Source of the DNA: Liolophura sinensis
Lineage: Eukaryota > Mollusca > Polyplacophora > Chitonida > Chitonidae
Direction: 5' to 3'
NCBI RefSeq assembly: GCF_032854445.1
Contig: NW_027018356.1
Location: forward strand, 1-35,954
Length of the DNA stretch: 35,954 bases
A model generated the notes under the pieces. The model saw only the letters and a program-made list of their open reading frames with translations, searched no databases and was not told the origin of the DNA. Of this stretch, positions 22,801-34,229 are shown in pieces. Made by a program: the position numbers and the translations under genes. Positions within the stretch are counted from its first letter, which is position 1, and each line of letters opens with the position of its first letter.

Positions 22801-23743
22801 ACCTCACAGACGTCTTCCTGTGTACCCTGAACAAATTTCTTCAAACTGGGATCATTGATATAACAAGAAATAAAAAAAAAAAATCTTTTTCCGCTATACG
22901 TTTACCTTCGGACGGCGCTTAAAAAGGAAGACTGATTCAATAGCTGTCACAAAAAGAGGGTTCGGTCGCAATCAAATGACGTGGGATTTGTGCGATGCAA
23001 AGATGGTCTCCTTGCCAAAACTTCTAAGTAAAGTCAACAGACACTCCTAGATATTTTATACAGCGCCGGGTTATGTGGTCGAAACCTATTCCCACAACTG
23101 AGTTGTTTGGAACCCTCTGGGGTGACGTAGAGAGAACACACGTATAATGAGAGTCGACAAGTCGACTAGGCGTTTAACCTTCCTTAACAAATGACCATCA
23201 TTAGACCAGGAGGCTTGGTGATTTGAACAACCGAGGCAGGGGTGGCCAGCGTTTGAATCGTTTGTTCTCGATGTGGTCTATCAAGCAGACAACAAACCCT
23301 GCCTCTCGGGCGATTAGAGTGAAATGCCAGAGCTGTGCAATTCTACGCTAGACCTTGGAATCGAATCCTTTTGTCTAGGTATTCTGCACTATAACGGAGA
23401 AAAAGTACGACACTGTTTCAAAGAAATGTTAGCAGTACTCAACTTATATGCTTTTTGATTAGACCTAATCGATAACCCCAGTCGTGCAAATTACTCGTTT
23501 TCAGTTATAAAAATTTGAAAAGAAATTCAAGACTAGTGACGTCTAATAACATCACCGTATTTTTACCTAAATCTGCTAGAGGCATGATGACAAGAGGGGT
23601 GTAATTTGCTACGATTTAAACATTTACATGAACAGTTGGAATAAACCGCGAGACAGATTGACAGGGGGGCGTATTTCATTGGTTACGTGTTTCATCGATT
23701 TGCTAACACTCATATTGTCGGCACAGCTTTATATGCTGTAAGT
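19810..23743. other. No gene recognised; single-copy-looking DNA
   Basis: About 3.9 kb without detectable repeats of the array. It contains a C-run (19897-19919) and an A-run near 22869-22882. Open frames are at most about 80 codons, with no recognisable domain. One minus-strand frame (20389-20598, ATG start, 69 codons) reads as a mixed-composition peptide but has no recognised similarity. Introns or untranslated gene parts cannot be excluded. Confidence 0.5.
19897..19919 (-). other. C-rich tract, G-quadruplex potential on the minus strand
   Basis: Four C-runs of four or five separated by single A residues; the minus strand therefore has four G-runs with one-base loops. Confidence 0.6.
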
Positions 23744-24000
23744 CTTTATTTATTTGACCGTCTTTATCTGATTGGTGTTTTACCTCATATTCAAGAATAT
23801 TTCAGTTTTACGCCTGCGGTCAGCGTTATGGTGGGAGGAAACCGGGCAGAGCCCGGGGGAAACCCATGACCATCCACAGGATGCTGGACGACCTTGGCAC
23901 GTATGATTGGAGAGGGAGCTAGCATGAGCTGGACTTGAACTCTCAGCGACCGTGTTGGTGAGAGGCTTTTAGGTAATTCGCCGAGCTGGCGTGCTAACCC
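23744..24000 (-). mobile_element. tRNA-derived SINE, 5'-truncated
   Basis: Read on the minus strand, it has a B-box-like GAGTTCAAGTCC (complement of about 23931-23943), a body containing a GGGTTTCCCCCGGGCTCTG segment, and an A/T-rich tail (TTTATTTATT on + at about 23746). It matches the + strand SINE at 28391-28637 along the whole body but begins at TTAGCACGCC, so the A-box part of the head is missing. I associate this SINE type with molluscan genomes from memory; no search was made. Confidence 0.75.
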
Positions 24001-24271
24001 CACCTGCAAATTTTATTTACATCGTGTAACGCAATACAGTGGTAGTGGTAGGTGAGTCAGTATGTCGGGACTATAAGATATGAACTATCCGAAAGGGGTC
24101 AAAGAGGTTACGAAATTTACAAACCTCTTGAGTTGTTTTCGTGGTTAGATTACTCTAGTACTCCATTAAGTTACAGGTTTTTCGAATACACGAGACACCA
24201 GCGTAATATAGTTAGCAAATCTCCACACGTTTCCGGGTAAATATGGCCTATACTCTTTATTTCTATATTAA
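24001..24271. other. Interval between two SINE copies
   Basis: No gene or repeat recognised, apart from a T/A-rich stretch near 24256-24271 that is the tail of the next SINE. Confidence 0.5.
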
Positions 24272-24361
24272 ATCGGCGTTTTACGCCGTACTCAAGAATA
24301 TTTCACTTATAGGATGGCGGTCAGCATTATGTTGAGTGAAAACCGAACAGAGCTTGGGAGT
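24272..24361 (-). mobile_element. SINE 3'-end fragment
   Basis: Contains the CGGCGTTTTACGCCGTACTC end and the TTATAGGATGGCGGTCAGCA segment shared with the copy at 23744-24000, then loses similarity after GTGAAAACCGAACAGAGC. Tail-proximal part only; same orientation as the neighbouring copy. Confidence 0.7.
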
Positions 24362-26421
24362 TGGGGAGAGGGAGGCTGCTATAATCTTCAGCACCATGGC
24401 TTAATGACAATGTGACATATTGTACGACCGTATTAAAGCACATTGGGTACAGGACAAATTCACTTGAAATAAGTAAGGTTCTGTTCACACAAAACATAAC
24501 GGTAATCCAGACCGAGGATATCGTTGGAGCATATAGTTGTTATTAAAATCAATTGCCTACGTCTCAACTGCATACATCTCCTTTGCTGTATGCCATTTAC
24601 TAGATCCAGATAGCTATGTTACCAATAACACCAACTGTATTTAAACTCACGAGTCTGCAGTGTATGTCTGCTTTGTGAAAGGCCACTAACAATATATCGA
24701 TCTTGTTTTTCTAAGGGGACTGAGTTAAGGTAACTGAGTTGCCCTGTTAGTTTTTTTTTGTGACGTCAACGTGACGCTGAAAAGTCTTCAGCTTTATGAT
24801 GATGGCCTTTTTATAAAAGCGACACTGTGACAAGTCCCTTTGCAGTGACAGCTGGGACTACATTTTGGGACACATTTGTGTGTTCTTTGTCCACTGAGTT
24901 CATTTGTGTTAAAATGAATTGTTTGGAACAATCGCAATGCTATTTTCATGCGGACTCAATCGGCGTAATCATATTACAGGCCGCAGAAATAGACAGCGTT
25001 GTTCCACACCGTGGCGCACTTCGAGCTCTAAGACATTTATGCTGTGTTCGTCGTGTTGATGCTCACGGAGCCTAATTGGGGTTCCCGAGGGTCATTTTGC
25101 GATCTCTGCGACTGACAGGCCTGATCGTGTTGCACCTAATAGAGTTTAAAAAGCCAAGCTCGGCCATTCTTTGATCGAGGCTTAGTGAAAAGAGTTTTCT
25201 TTAAAATCCTGAACGTGCCTTTTGTAACTTATACCAATCGCTATTTTTTTGTCCCTGTGTGCAATTTGCTTGAGCAAATATTACGGATTATACCTCTGTA
25301 ACTTGCATCTGTTCTGTTGAAATCCCGAGGGGTGGTGTTATTTTCATTGCTCTTGGAACACGGGTATTGTTTGAGGACTTTAGTGCTTTGGGTTTTAGGG
25401 TAGTATTCACGAAGTTTGTTCTCAGCATGTTGTATAACTGCTAGACTTAAGCTTCCGTTTGCCGGCTGCTTTCTGAAACCTTTATCCACAGGCACATGGC
25501 GGAACGGGCAAATACTTCACGTCGATTGGATTTTAAATAGGAGCAAATGAAAAGTGACAACCGCTCCGCAGAATTGGAAATTTCCAACAATAACATTTAA
25601 ACAGCGTAATTAACATGACGAAGCGTCTTTCGTATAACTGTCAATTAACTCTAGCTTGACCTTTGTCTCCTCTAAAACTTTGCGCCATTATTATTGTAAT
25701 ATGATAAATGATTTTTAATAAATACACTGAAGAATCCATCTTTTACATCATTTATAAAATTCCAACTGGTTCTGTGTCATGTGACGATGTAATGCATAGC
25801 TGGATTTCTCTGATCATGAATGTAACAGTTGTCTTAGTAGAGGCCGTAACAGTGAGGAGCCTGTGTTGTTTCCAAGGTATAGTGTGTAAAGTGCGTACGA
25901 AACGTTCACAGTCCACTGTTTTGAATGATAAAACCCACATAAACGTGTGTGTTCGAGATACAGACATGTATGTAGTATGTATCTCAATTCTATTTCTCTT
26001 TTTGACAGTTGACATTTACAACCTTGCACGAAGTGGAAAACTCAGCAGTGAAAATAAATAAATAAATAAATAAACACATGCAAAACATCCTGAAACCAAC
26101 AAATGTTAGACCACATATAAATGAATATAAAGGAAAGCAGCAGGAAGACACAGCAACAAAACAACTTTTTTGGAAGCCTTGAACTCCAGATATCAGTGGA
26201 ATACAGTAAATATCTTAACCGCTGTCGACAAGCAGAGGGTTTTTCTTGGTATTCATTCATAACGGCGTCTAGCGTTCGTGTCAGTTTGGGTCACCGGAAG
26301 TGGCGAAATCTCGTCCAGACTCGTGCTCTCCGTGACCTAATGCCTCTATGAGTAATTTGTACTCAAAACGTGTTGATGTATCAGCCGAGGGTTTAATATA
26401 TAAATCTCACGTAAATCTGTT
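24362..26421. other. No gene recognised
   Basis: AT-rich with scattered short frames. The longest (25708-26061, 117 codons, ATG start) overlaps two antisense frames and has no recognised domain, so it is not called. A CRE-like TGACGTCA lies near 24761. Confidence 0.5.
26051..26075. repeat. (AAAT)n microsatellite
   Basis: Five to six AAAT repeats. Such tails often mark the 3' end of a SINE, but no SINE body is recognisable immediately upstream. Confidence 0.85.
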
Positions 26422-26444
26422 GGGATGGGGGTGGGGGTGAGGGG
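26422..26444 (+). other. G-quadruplex-type tract
   Basis: Four runs of three to five G separated by AT, T and TGA. A further G-rich stretch (TTGTGGGGGGC) follows near 26468-26478. Confidence 0.7.
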
Positions 26445-27036
26445 TGAGAGATTGGGTCGTCGGTGGTTGTGGGGGGCTATGGCGGAGGAGCCTCCGTGGA
26501 GTTTTTTTTCCTAACGGACAGGTAGTTCGTCTCCTACCTTTTATCTTGTCTGAGGAGTCTTGAGGAGAAAAAACGCCGGTTAGGCTTAATGATAAATTAT
26601 GTAAGAGGTGAACGGAAAAACGATGTGGACCGGCTGTCGCGGTGTCGCACGACAGAGCTGTGAGTGTCATGGCCGACGGTGATAGATCATCAGCCACGAC
26701 GACGATGAAAAATGAAAATGGATTCCCCTTCTTCCTGTTTGACAGGACTGGAGATAAAACAGGACACAGAGTGACGGGTCAGAGAGCATTTCTGGGGGTG
26801 TTCAAAAACAACTTGTCAAAGGCAGACAACCAATGGCGAGAATGATTTTTGAAAGGGCTGGGATATTATTGATTTTTCGAGGAGATAGTTTTAAAAAGTT
26901 CATTTGAAAACATGTCGCACATTGGTGCCTATTTTACAGAAAACAGCATAAATACGTCTTTGAGGCTAGGGTGGAATATGAATGGCAGAACGAATTGCAT
27001 AGCTTTTGCCGTTTTATGTGACTGTTTAGAAAGCAG
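26445..27036. other. No gene recognised
   Basis: An ATG in a fair context at 26669 opens 58 codons to 26845 (a polar peptide starting MADGDRSSATTT). Nothing identifies it and no splice structure is evident, so it stays uncalled. Confidence 0.45.
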
Positions 27037-27147
27037 ACATGGCAAAACGTAAACATGTACATGTGCGTGTGTCGACTGGCAAGACGTAGACATGCATGTG
27101 TGCGCGTGTCGACTGGCAAGACGTAGACATGTATATATGCTTGTGTT
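27037..27147. repeat. 37-bp minisatellite, three copies
   Basis: Copies begin ACATGGCAAAACGTAAACAT (about 27037), ACTGGCAAGACGTAGACATG (27074) and the same again (27111). The two right copies are nearly identical in their first 20 bases. Confidence 0.8.
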
Positions 27148-27339
27148 GACTACATTCCATTCATAAATCTTTCATGAATAACTGATCGCGATTAACAGAA
27201 ATAAATAAAGGCGAGCCAGTACAACCGATTCAGACATTTTTACTGGTAACACAGAATACCTGCACGAACGTTAACACCTGAATGAGACCCGTATATCGGA
27301 AAACTCGTGATACGAACTATACTACTGTAACACAGTGGG

Positions 27340-27596
27340 AACAGTGCCCTGCCTGGCCAAGCCGTCTGCTGGGTTATTCCGGACTGCGATTAAGCCTCTT
27401 AACCAGTAAGGTCACGTGTTCGAATCCAGTTCTTGCTTATTCGTGTGTTTACTTTAAATTAGAATATTTCACAGGTGCTTGTGCAGACTTATTCACTCAT
27501 AAGCTTGAATGCCACCATATACACATATATTACCATTATGATGTTCTGTGGCATGGCGTAGCACAGCAGGGAAATAAATAAATAAATAAATTATGG
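27340..27596 (+). mobile_element. tRNA-derived SINE, Leu/Ser-like head
   Basis: TGGCCAAGCCG (27353-27363) fits a pol III A box of the class II tRNA type, and GTGTTCGAATCC (27416-27427) is a near-perfect B box. The spacing of about 60 bp suits a tRNA with a long variable arm. A non-tRNA body follows, ending in an (AAAT)n tail (27572-27591). It is not a functional tRNA gene: the acceptor stem is not closed around the two boxes. Confidence 0.55.
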
Positions 27597-28160
27597 TAAA
27601 AATATGTGTTTTCACTTTAGAAAAAATCATCTCAGGCTACCGTCACTTGACGAAACAGGAGCCATGCAGTGTGTGAAACGAGGCCTAGAGTTTCTCAGTC
27701 AGACCGCATATAGTCTATACCCAGCGGAATGATTTTCTATCGCTTCGTAAAATGTACCCTTCCAGTTGACGAACAATTTAATCCGACCGTCAGCTTATCA
27801 ATCAAGCTAAAACTGATGTGAGCAATCACAAGCAAAACGGCGTTTTTCTTTAGATTAAGCCTGACTAGATGACGTATTTCGCTTCATCTCATCTGTCCAA
27901 ACGTGACGGGTGACATTAACGTAATTATTCTGTTGTGAGATTTCTGGTTATCATTATTTCCTCAATCTTTTCTGGCTGACAAGAAAAACTATTCTGCAAT
28001 ATATCATTTTACAACGTAATGTGGTGCTTGTCATAACAACACAGCGTCACTGGAACAGAAACACACTCCTGTTACACCACAATCTGCAAGGCTTTAATGA
28101 TGTGCAATCGTGGGTATATAGGCCGGTACCTGTTTGCAGGTAAAGGAGACCTATGAAGTG
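27597..28160. other. No gene recognised
   Basis: AT-rich, no internal repeats and no frame worth calling. Confidence 0.5.
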
Positions 28161-28357
28161 GACTTTCGCTTTAGACATAGGTACATGAACCATAGTAAAC
28201 TTAACTTCAAGCCCTGTCATACAGACAAATATTACATAGATAACCGGAGTCGAAATACCCACTGTAGGCGCAGGTACTGTAGTTAACTTGAGTTCAAATA
28301 CCCATTGCAGACACAGATAGTATACTTACCTTGAGTCCAAGCCCTGTTATACAGATA
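28161..28357. repeat. 43-bp minisatellite, about 4.6 copies
   Basis: Copies start at 28161, 28204, 28247, 28290 and 28333 (last one partial). Shared core: GAGTYCAAATACCCAYTG / AAGCCCTGTYATACAGA, with moderate divergence. Exactly 43-bp spacing throughout. Confidence 0.8.
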
Positions 28358-28358
28358 A

Positions 28359-28390
28359 GGGGAGGGGGGAAGGGGAGGGGGGAAGGGGAG
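28359..28390 (+). other. G-rich tract, G-quadruplex potential
   Basis: Five G-runs of four to six separated by A or AA, joining the 43-bp minisatellite to the SINE head. Confidence 0.75.
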
Positions 28391-28637
28391 GTGCTCAGTG
28401 GCGGAGAGGCTTAGCACGCCAGTGCGGTGCAATGACACAGGAACCTCTCATCAATACGGCAGGTGTGAGTTCAAGTCCAATGTCCGCGGCTGTACGTAGG
28501 AAGGTCTGTCAACAACCTGCGGATGGTTGTGGGTTTCCTCCGGGATCTTCTTTTTCTTCCCGCCATAATAGAGGCCGCCGTCTTATAAGTGAAAAATTCT
28601 TGGCTACGCCGTAAAACACTAATCAAATGAATAAAAC
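28391..28637 (+). mobile_element. tRNA-derived SINE, near full length
   Basis: Head with an A-box-like TGCTCAGTGGC (28392-28402) and a B-box-like GTGAGTTCAAGTCC (28465-28478). The body includes CAACCTGCGGATGGTTGTGG and GCCGCCGTCTTATAAGTGAA, and the 3' end is GGCTACGCCGTAAAACACTA with an AATCAAATGAATAAA tail. The CCCGGGCTCTGCCCGG-like segment of the 23744 copy is altered here (TCCGGGATCTTC). Same family as the two minus-strand copies. Confidence 0.8.
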
Positions 28638-29942
28638 AGAGTGTTACATACAAACTCCAGTACTTACATTTTGTGGCGACGTCTATTGGTTGTTTTTGTC
28701 AGACGACGTTTTTTTTTAAGTGACGGATTGAAATGATGATTGACAGATGACGGATGGTTTCGTATGCTGTGACGGGCTAAACGAGTGCCAGGTAATCAAG
28801 GAACTAACTGACAATGTGACTGACTTGTTATTCATTCTTCATTGGCTCACTGTGTGTCATGTTCATATCCCTAAGCTTGTCTGGAGGACAGATAAAATGT
28901 CTTGAAGACGGTTACCGAGTCATGTTGATAACTGTAGCCCATTGTTGGCTATATCGTGGCAGTACGCCTCATATTTACAGCTATATGGATTTTTTTTTCA
29001 ATGTACCGTATGCCCATTAAAGTCAGCAATACTCTGATTTATGGTCTCAAGACGCTTCTAACAGGCTTATGTCGCGGGCAAAACACCGCCGTCCTTTCGT
29101 CGCACTGCTCACACTTATGATATGGAAAAAACTGATAAAAAATGGAAAACATCTTAAGGGAGAAATGAGACTTTTGAGAGATTTGCTGGGAGCTGTGGTT
29201 GGGAGTCTCTCCTTGGGCTGCGTGGCATGTGATCGTCTGGGAGACCGGTCTCTGGCCTGACCTGTGACTTCACGCATCGACAAGACTGATAGATGGGTTC
29301 GCTCATTGTTACTGGCATGTTCACTGCTCAGTGGTTACAAGTAGGATTATGGAGGCCTGTTGAGAAAGGACAGCTTGATTTACTCTGCTGCTCAGATGAC
29401 TTGCGATTGCCGGTCAAACGCCTTACACATGCGTCTAGGATCCATCCCGTATGCTTCTTATCAAAGGTCGTTAGACTTACGATAAGTGGAGTGACAAAAC
29501 AAACCGGAAAAAAAAAACACGTCATTCGGTGCACATCCAAAATTATTAGGCTAAATAGCACTTTGAACGTTATAGTGTGGGGTTTAATAACGTGGTTGGG
29601 TGGACGGGAATAAATCTTCAAAGCAGAAAAATATCGTCATTTTAGCTACAAAATCATTCGCATCACTGGATTTTATTTGTCTTTATGGATTCCACGCTTA
29701 TAATATTTGACGCTCGTACAGAAATGGTAGTGAAATTGTTAGTAATCTAGCTGTATGAAAAAGGCTGGCTTTATTGATATCTTCAGTGTAAGTAAAAACT
29801 ATTCACCGATTTCACATGCAATAAGGATGTTATTTGTGCCTTTTCGTTGAGCAATTTGAATTGAGCAATTCTTACGTTATCTCTCTGGTGTTATGTCATA
29901 TACCTTTACATGTACATGTATAGCAATGTCATTTGTCATGCA
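28638..29942. other. No gene recognised
   Basis: Frames of about 100 codons at 29293-29613 (+) and 29328-29621 (-) overlap each other on opposite strands and lack recognisable domains. An ACATGTACATGT palindrome lies near 29908, at the edge of the next repeat. Confidence 0.5.
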
Positions 29943-30550
29943 AGCTCACCTTGAGACATATACATGTTCAGCGACAGTGTTCGTCCATGAAACTCATCTT
30001 AAGTCTTGTGTATGCACGTGTATATCGGATAGTCCACCCATTAATATCATCTTGAGACATATACATGTTCAGCGACAGTGTTCGTCCATGAAACTCATCT
30101 TAAGTCTTGTGTATGCACGTGTATATCGGGATAGTCCACCCATTAATCTCATCTTGAGTCATATACATGTTCAGCGACAGTGTTCGTCCATGAAACTCAT
30201 CTCAAGTCATGTGTATGCACGTGTATATCGGGATAGTCCACCCATTAATATCATCTTGAGACATATACATGTTCAGCGACAGTGTTCGTCCATGAAACTC
30301 ATCTTAAGTCTTGTGTATGCACGTGTATATCGGGATAGTCCACATAATTAATATCATCTTGAGACATATACATGTTTAGCGACAGTGTTCGTCCATGAAA
30401 CTCATCTTACGTCTTGTGTATGCACGTGTATATCGGATAGTCCACCCATTAATATCATCTTGAGACATATACATGTTCAGCGACAGTGTTCGTCCATGGA
30501 AACTCATCTTAAGTCTTGTGTATGCACATGTAAAGCGAGATAGTCCTCCC
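29943..30550. repeat. 102-bp higher-order minisatellite, six copies
   Basis: GCGACAGTGTTCGTCCATG recurs at 29971, 30072, 30174, 30276, 30379 (preceded by TTTA) and 30480, spacing 101-103 bp. Each unit is a 48-bp half (CATCTTGAGACATATACATG...) plus a 54-bp half (CATCTTAAGTCTTGTGTATG...CCCATTAATAT) that share a CATCTT-RAGNC-start. Confidence 0.9.
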
Positions 30551-30870
30551 ATTAATCTCATCTTGTTGCATATGTGTGCACATATACACTGGATGGTCCT
30601 CCATTAATCTCATCTTGTTGGATATGTGTGCACATATACACTGGATAGTCCGCCCATTAATCTCATCTTGAGTCATATGTGTGCACATATACACTGGATA
30701 GTCCGCCCATTAATCTCATCTTGAGTCATCTGTATGCACATGTATAGCGGGATAGTCCGCCCATTAATCTCATCTTGAGTCATATGTATGCACATGTATA
30801 GCGGGATAGTCCGCCCATTAATCTCATCTTGAGTCATATGTATACACATGTATAGCGGGATAGTCCGTCG
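30551..30870. repeat. 54-bp minisatellite, about six copies
   Basis: ATTAATCTCATCTTG recurs at 30551, 30603, 30657, 30709, 30763 and 30817 (52-54 bp). It corresponds to the 54-bp half of the preceding 102-bp repeat. It ends in GATAGTCCGTCGATTT, where the repeat stops. Confidence 0.9.
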
Positions 30871-33800
30871 ATTTCAGGTAATGTGTGCTGTCGGAGTTGC
30901 ATCTCTGTCATTCATTGACCAATTTTAGTATTATGACATCTCTAAAATACATGTAAAAGTACGTCTTTTGTTCGACTGGTGTGCAGATTTTGCATTTGAG
31001 AATAAGGCTTCACCGTTCACATAGTTCGTCATTCAGTACACGTACGCCATAGCCGTCCTTAAGTTTCTTTACGACTGTATTAAGCGTGTACCAAAAGCAG
31101 ACGACTATCGCCGTCGGCGGAACCCAGTATAAGGTCGATTTCAATAAACACCCTCGTGTGATGTCTGCAGCTAACTGCAACACGCGGCTATCACAAAACA
31201 AATCTCGGCGCTAATGAGATTGCTACTTACTTGGAAAAGAAATAAAGTTTGACGCGCGCAGACCAAAGCTGGAGTGCAATGAAACGATCGGCTTACTTTG
31301 TGACAGAGGTCGAATAGTGATTGCTTTCTCAAGCCGCGGATAAACTACGACGCTGAAGTGGCACTGATATTAGAGTGATCTTGTCCAGATCAGTTTTTTC
31401 TGTACTAGAATGCCCACTGGCTAATTTACTGGATCGACAGTCCTGTACCACCCGCATAATTTCCCTCTTGTCCCCGCATCACTATTCCGCCTATATTTAC
31501 ACAATCCCCAAACACCATCTAGTTTAAACCGACCAAAATTCACCTAGTGCGCATGTTTATCTGTAGCGTCTCTTGACCCGTCCACTTTTGACCAACGTAA
31601 GACGATCAATATTACAGCGTAATCTTCCGGCTGGATTTCCAGAAGGTCCAGACAATGCAAAATGAGACAATGTTGTGCATCGTTATGTATGTATACACCG
31701 CGTCATGTATAGACTGTTATGAGTAACGACGGGCTGACTAGTGTGAATGTTTGTTATTGTTTAGAACTGTCTGTAAGTGGAAGTTCAAAATATTGCTGGG
31801 CTTGACTGCTCCAATTTTAGACGTATCGCATACCATTTATTCTGTCCCCCTTTGTGTGTTCTGTGTTCTTGTGCTAATCATATGTCTTGTTAAAGCACAC
31901 AATAGCTTTCGTGACATTGTATATAATGCTTATCGAGTAGAGTACGTCACAGAGATAAAAACCCTGAATGGCGTTTATCTCTTTTGATGGGACGCAGAAA
32001 AGAGAAAAAACATTCTATCAAAGTGGTTCAAAATTCACATGGTTTGAGTGTTCCACACGAACTGAAAGCATACTGCAAATGTTTTGAATTAATAAATCGA
32101 GATTGAATGGCTTTCTACAGTGAAACATGCAAAAGGATCTTAATAAGTCATTTCAAACAGCTAGTTACTCCTAGCAAGATATGAATATTCGCATCATTTT
32201 ATATGCACCCCAGGGTTACCGGACGATGCCGTTCAGGGTCTTGCGCCAGTACATTCTCCTGTGGTATGGCGGCGGGAGTGCACCGATTTGCCCGAGAAAC
32301 GGTCCACGGTGGCGAAATGGTCAACTGGCCATATGCTTTTCACTCATGAATAAATTGGCCGTCTCCCAAGCTGGTAAGAGTCGTTAATAAACATCTAGTG
32401 GGGTCCGTTTACGTTACCCGTATTGTTGCACTCCCCGGGGATTCTTATGTTATCGCTAAGGGTGTCTTTATCTCTTCATAAAGAACCCTGATGTATTCAG
32501 AAATACAACTGATTCTGTACTAACACAAATTGATGCCCGTCTTCTTTACCTTGTAACCCAGACAGTCGGGTATAATGGCGGAAAATAAGTACCGATAACA
32601 TGGTGCAATCGATCCCGTTTCCACTACTTTCCTTAGCCTTAAAAACATACATGCACGCAGACTAGATAACTTTATCAAAACTAGAAAAAATAACTCCTAA
32701 TCAAATAGTCGATATTGTCAGGTTAAAACTGTCCCACAGATATATATACGTATATATACGGGTTCCTGAATTTAATTGCCCTGTCTTTTATCTCACAGCT
32801 ATTAAGCTCTTTTTGTTTTACCAACCTCAGGCAATCCACAGATAAACATGGTTACAAACTGTTTCTCATTCATAAACATCGTTTTTTTTATCCATTTGGA
32901 CAAATAAAATACGCGATTTACAAGCAACTCTCCCATAAATGCCAAATAAAAATCTCTCACAAAAGTATGAATTCTTCTTAAAAATTTTATTGGTTCAAAA
33001 AATAACGGAATTTGATCCCCCAAAAATCATTTCTTTTTTATTCAATCTCAAATTTCTTTGAAGTCCTCTGTCTTTTTTTTAAATCTTTAAATGACAAGAA
33101 TGGAAATTGGATAAAAGAAACATATCCGAGTCGTTATGTAATTGTCGGCGTACATTAACTCATTTTTGTGGCTAAAAACCATGTTTCCTTGTATCTTACC
33201 TCCTTTTTTATGTGCGTTCTATATGACGCAGACTTGTCCACTGTCCATCACCCGCTATGTTCGACATACACAGAATCTTTTCACACGTATATCGATATTT
33301 CATTTCAAAACCTCTCTCTGTTGCATGATCTTGAACATGCTGCCAACATTAATGTTGAGATATCAGAAAAGTTGTGTGCTTAAATAGCGATTTGTGATCA
33401 AATACGTTGACGTGAAGTAGGAGAGCGGAAACAAACAGGACGATGTCGTTCATGGCAGCATGGCTGAAATTTAGGTTTTATGTCTTCAATTAAACTATAG
33501 TATTATTAATAATTACTGGCTCATTTTAAAGTGACAATGTCCCCACTATCAATTAATCATTTAATATTGTTCAGTTAACAAACTGCGCCATAAGAAGGTG
33601 GCCCACGATTTACATTTATTAGTATATTTAAAACATATTTATGTGTGTAGAAGACTATATCAGTCATCACTCCTATGCATCCCATTACATACCAAATACC
33701 GTCACTATTCACTTTAATGGCCAGTGTCTTTTCTTTCGTCTGCTTAACTGAGTGACGTCACTGAGGTTTACGTGACAACTTCATATGAACCATTCCGCGG

Positions 33801-34229
33801 GTCAAAGGGGGCCCCCTCCGGTGGAACGCACCCCTGTTATTGATTACCGCCCTTTGACATATTCCTAGGGATCACTGTAAACCAGAACCAAAGCATGTTA
33901 TCCGCTGAGCAGAAACTATTGAGAAACCAAACGAACCTGCAAGCATCATATTTATGGTGCATCAGTCTCGTACATTTCAGGCTTTGATTCCTTCTTTTCG
34001 CAGCAACATGATAAACGACAGAAGTTTCCACGCGCTTCATTTAACCATCGGTGCATTTGATTAATTGGAATCATTAGGTACACTACATCAGTTCAGCTTC
34101 GAATCGTGTAAGTGCTCTGAGCTGTTGAGCTGAAGGCAAAATTCTAGTGTTTCTGTAGATTTAAGGTTTATTATTTGCAAATAGGTGGTAATCTAGACCG
34201 TACTCACAGGCTTATCCGTATACGTTTAT
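30871..34229. other. No gene recognised
   Basis: About 3.4 kb. Contains an 18-bp palindrome of TATATATACGTATATATA (32741-32758), a 12-bp palindrome AGGGGGCCCCCT (33806-33817), a CRE-like TGACGTCA near 33754 and a T/A-rich stretch at 32860-33110. A hydrophobic 78-codon frame (31751-31987) is not recognised. Confidence 0.5.

Noticed and set aside
25708-26061. 117-codon ATG frame on the + strand
   Set aside because: Overlapped by two antisense frames, no recognised domain, and its end runs into an AAAT microsatellite.
29893-30351. 152-codon frame with a 34-residue repeat
   Set aside because: Produced by a 102-bp minisatellite period; units of 101 and 103 bp break the frame and no start or splice context supports a gene.
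32290-32380. A-box-like TGGCGAAATGG segment suggesting a tRNA or SINE head
   Set aside because: No B box at a suitable distance and no cloverleaf pairing visible.
32802-33023. Minus-strand 73-codon frame with a mixed hydrophobic and charged peptide
   Set aside because: Starts at TTG, lies in T/A-rich DNA and shows no recognisable domain.
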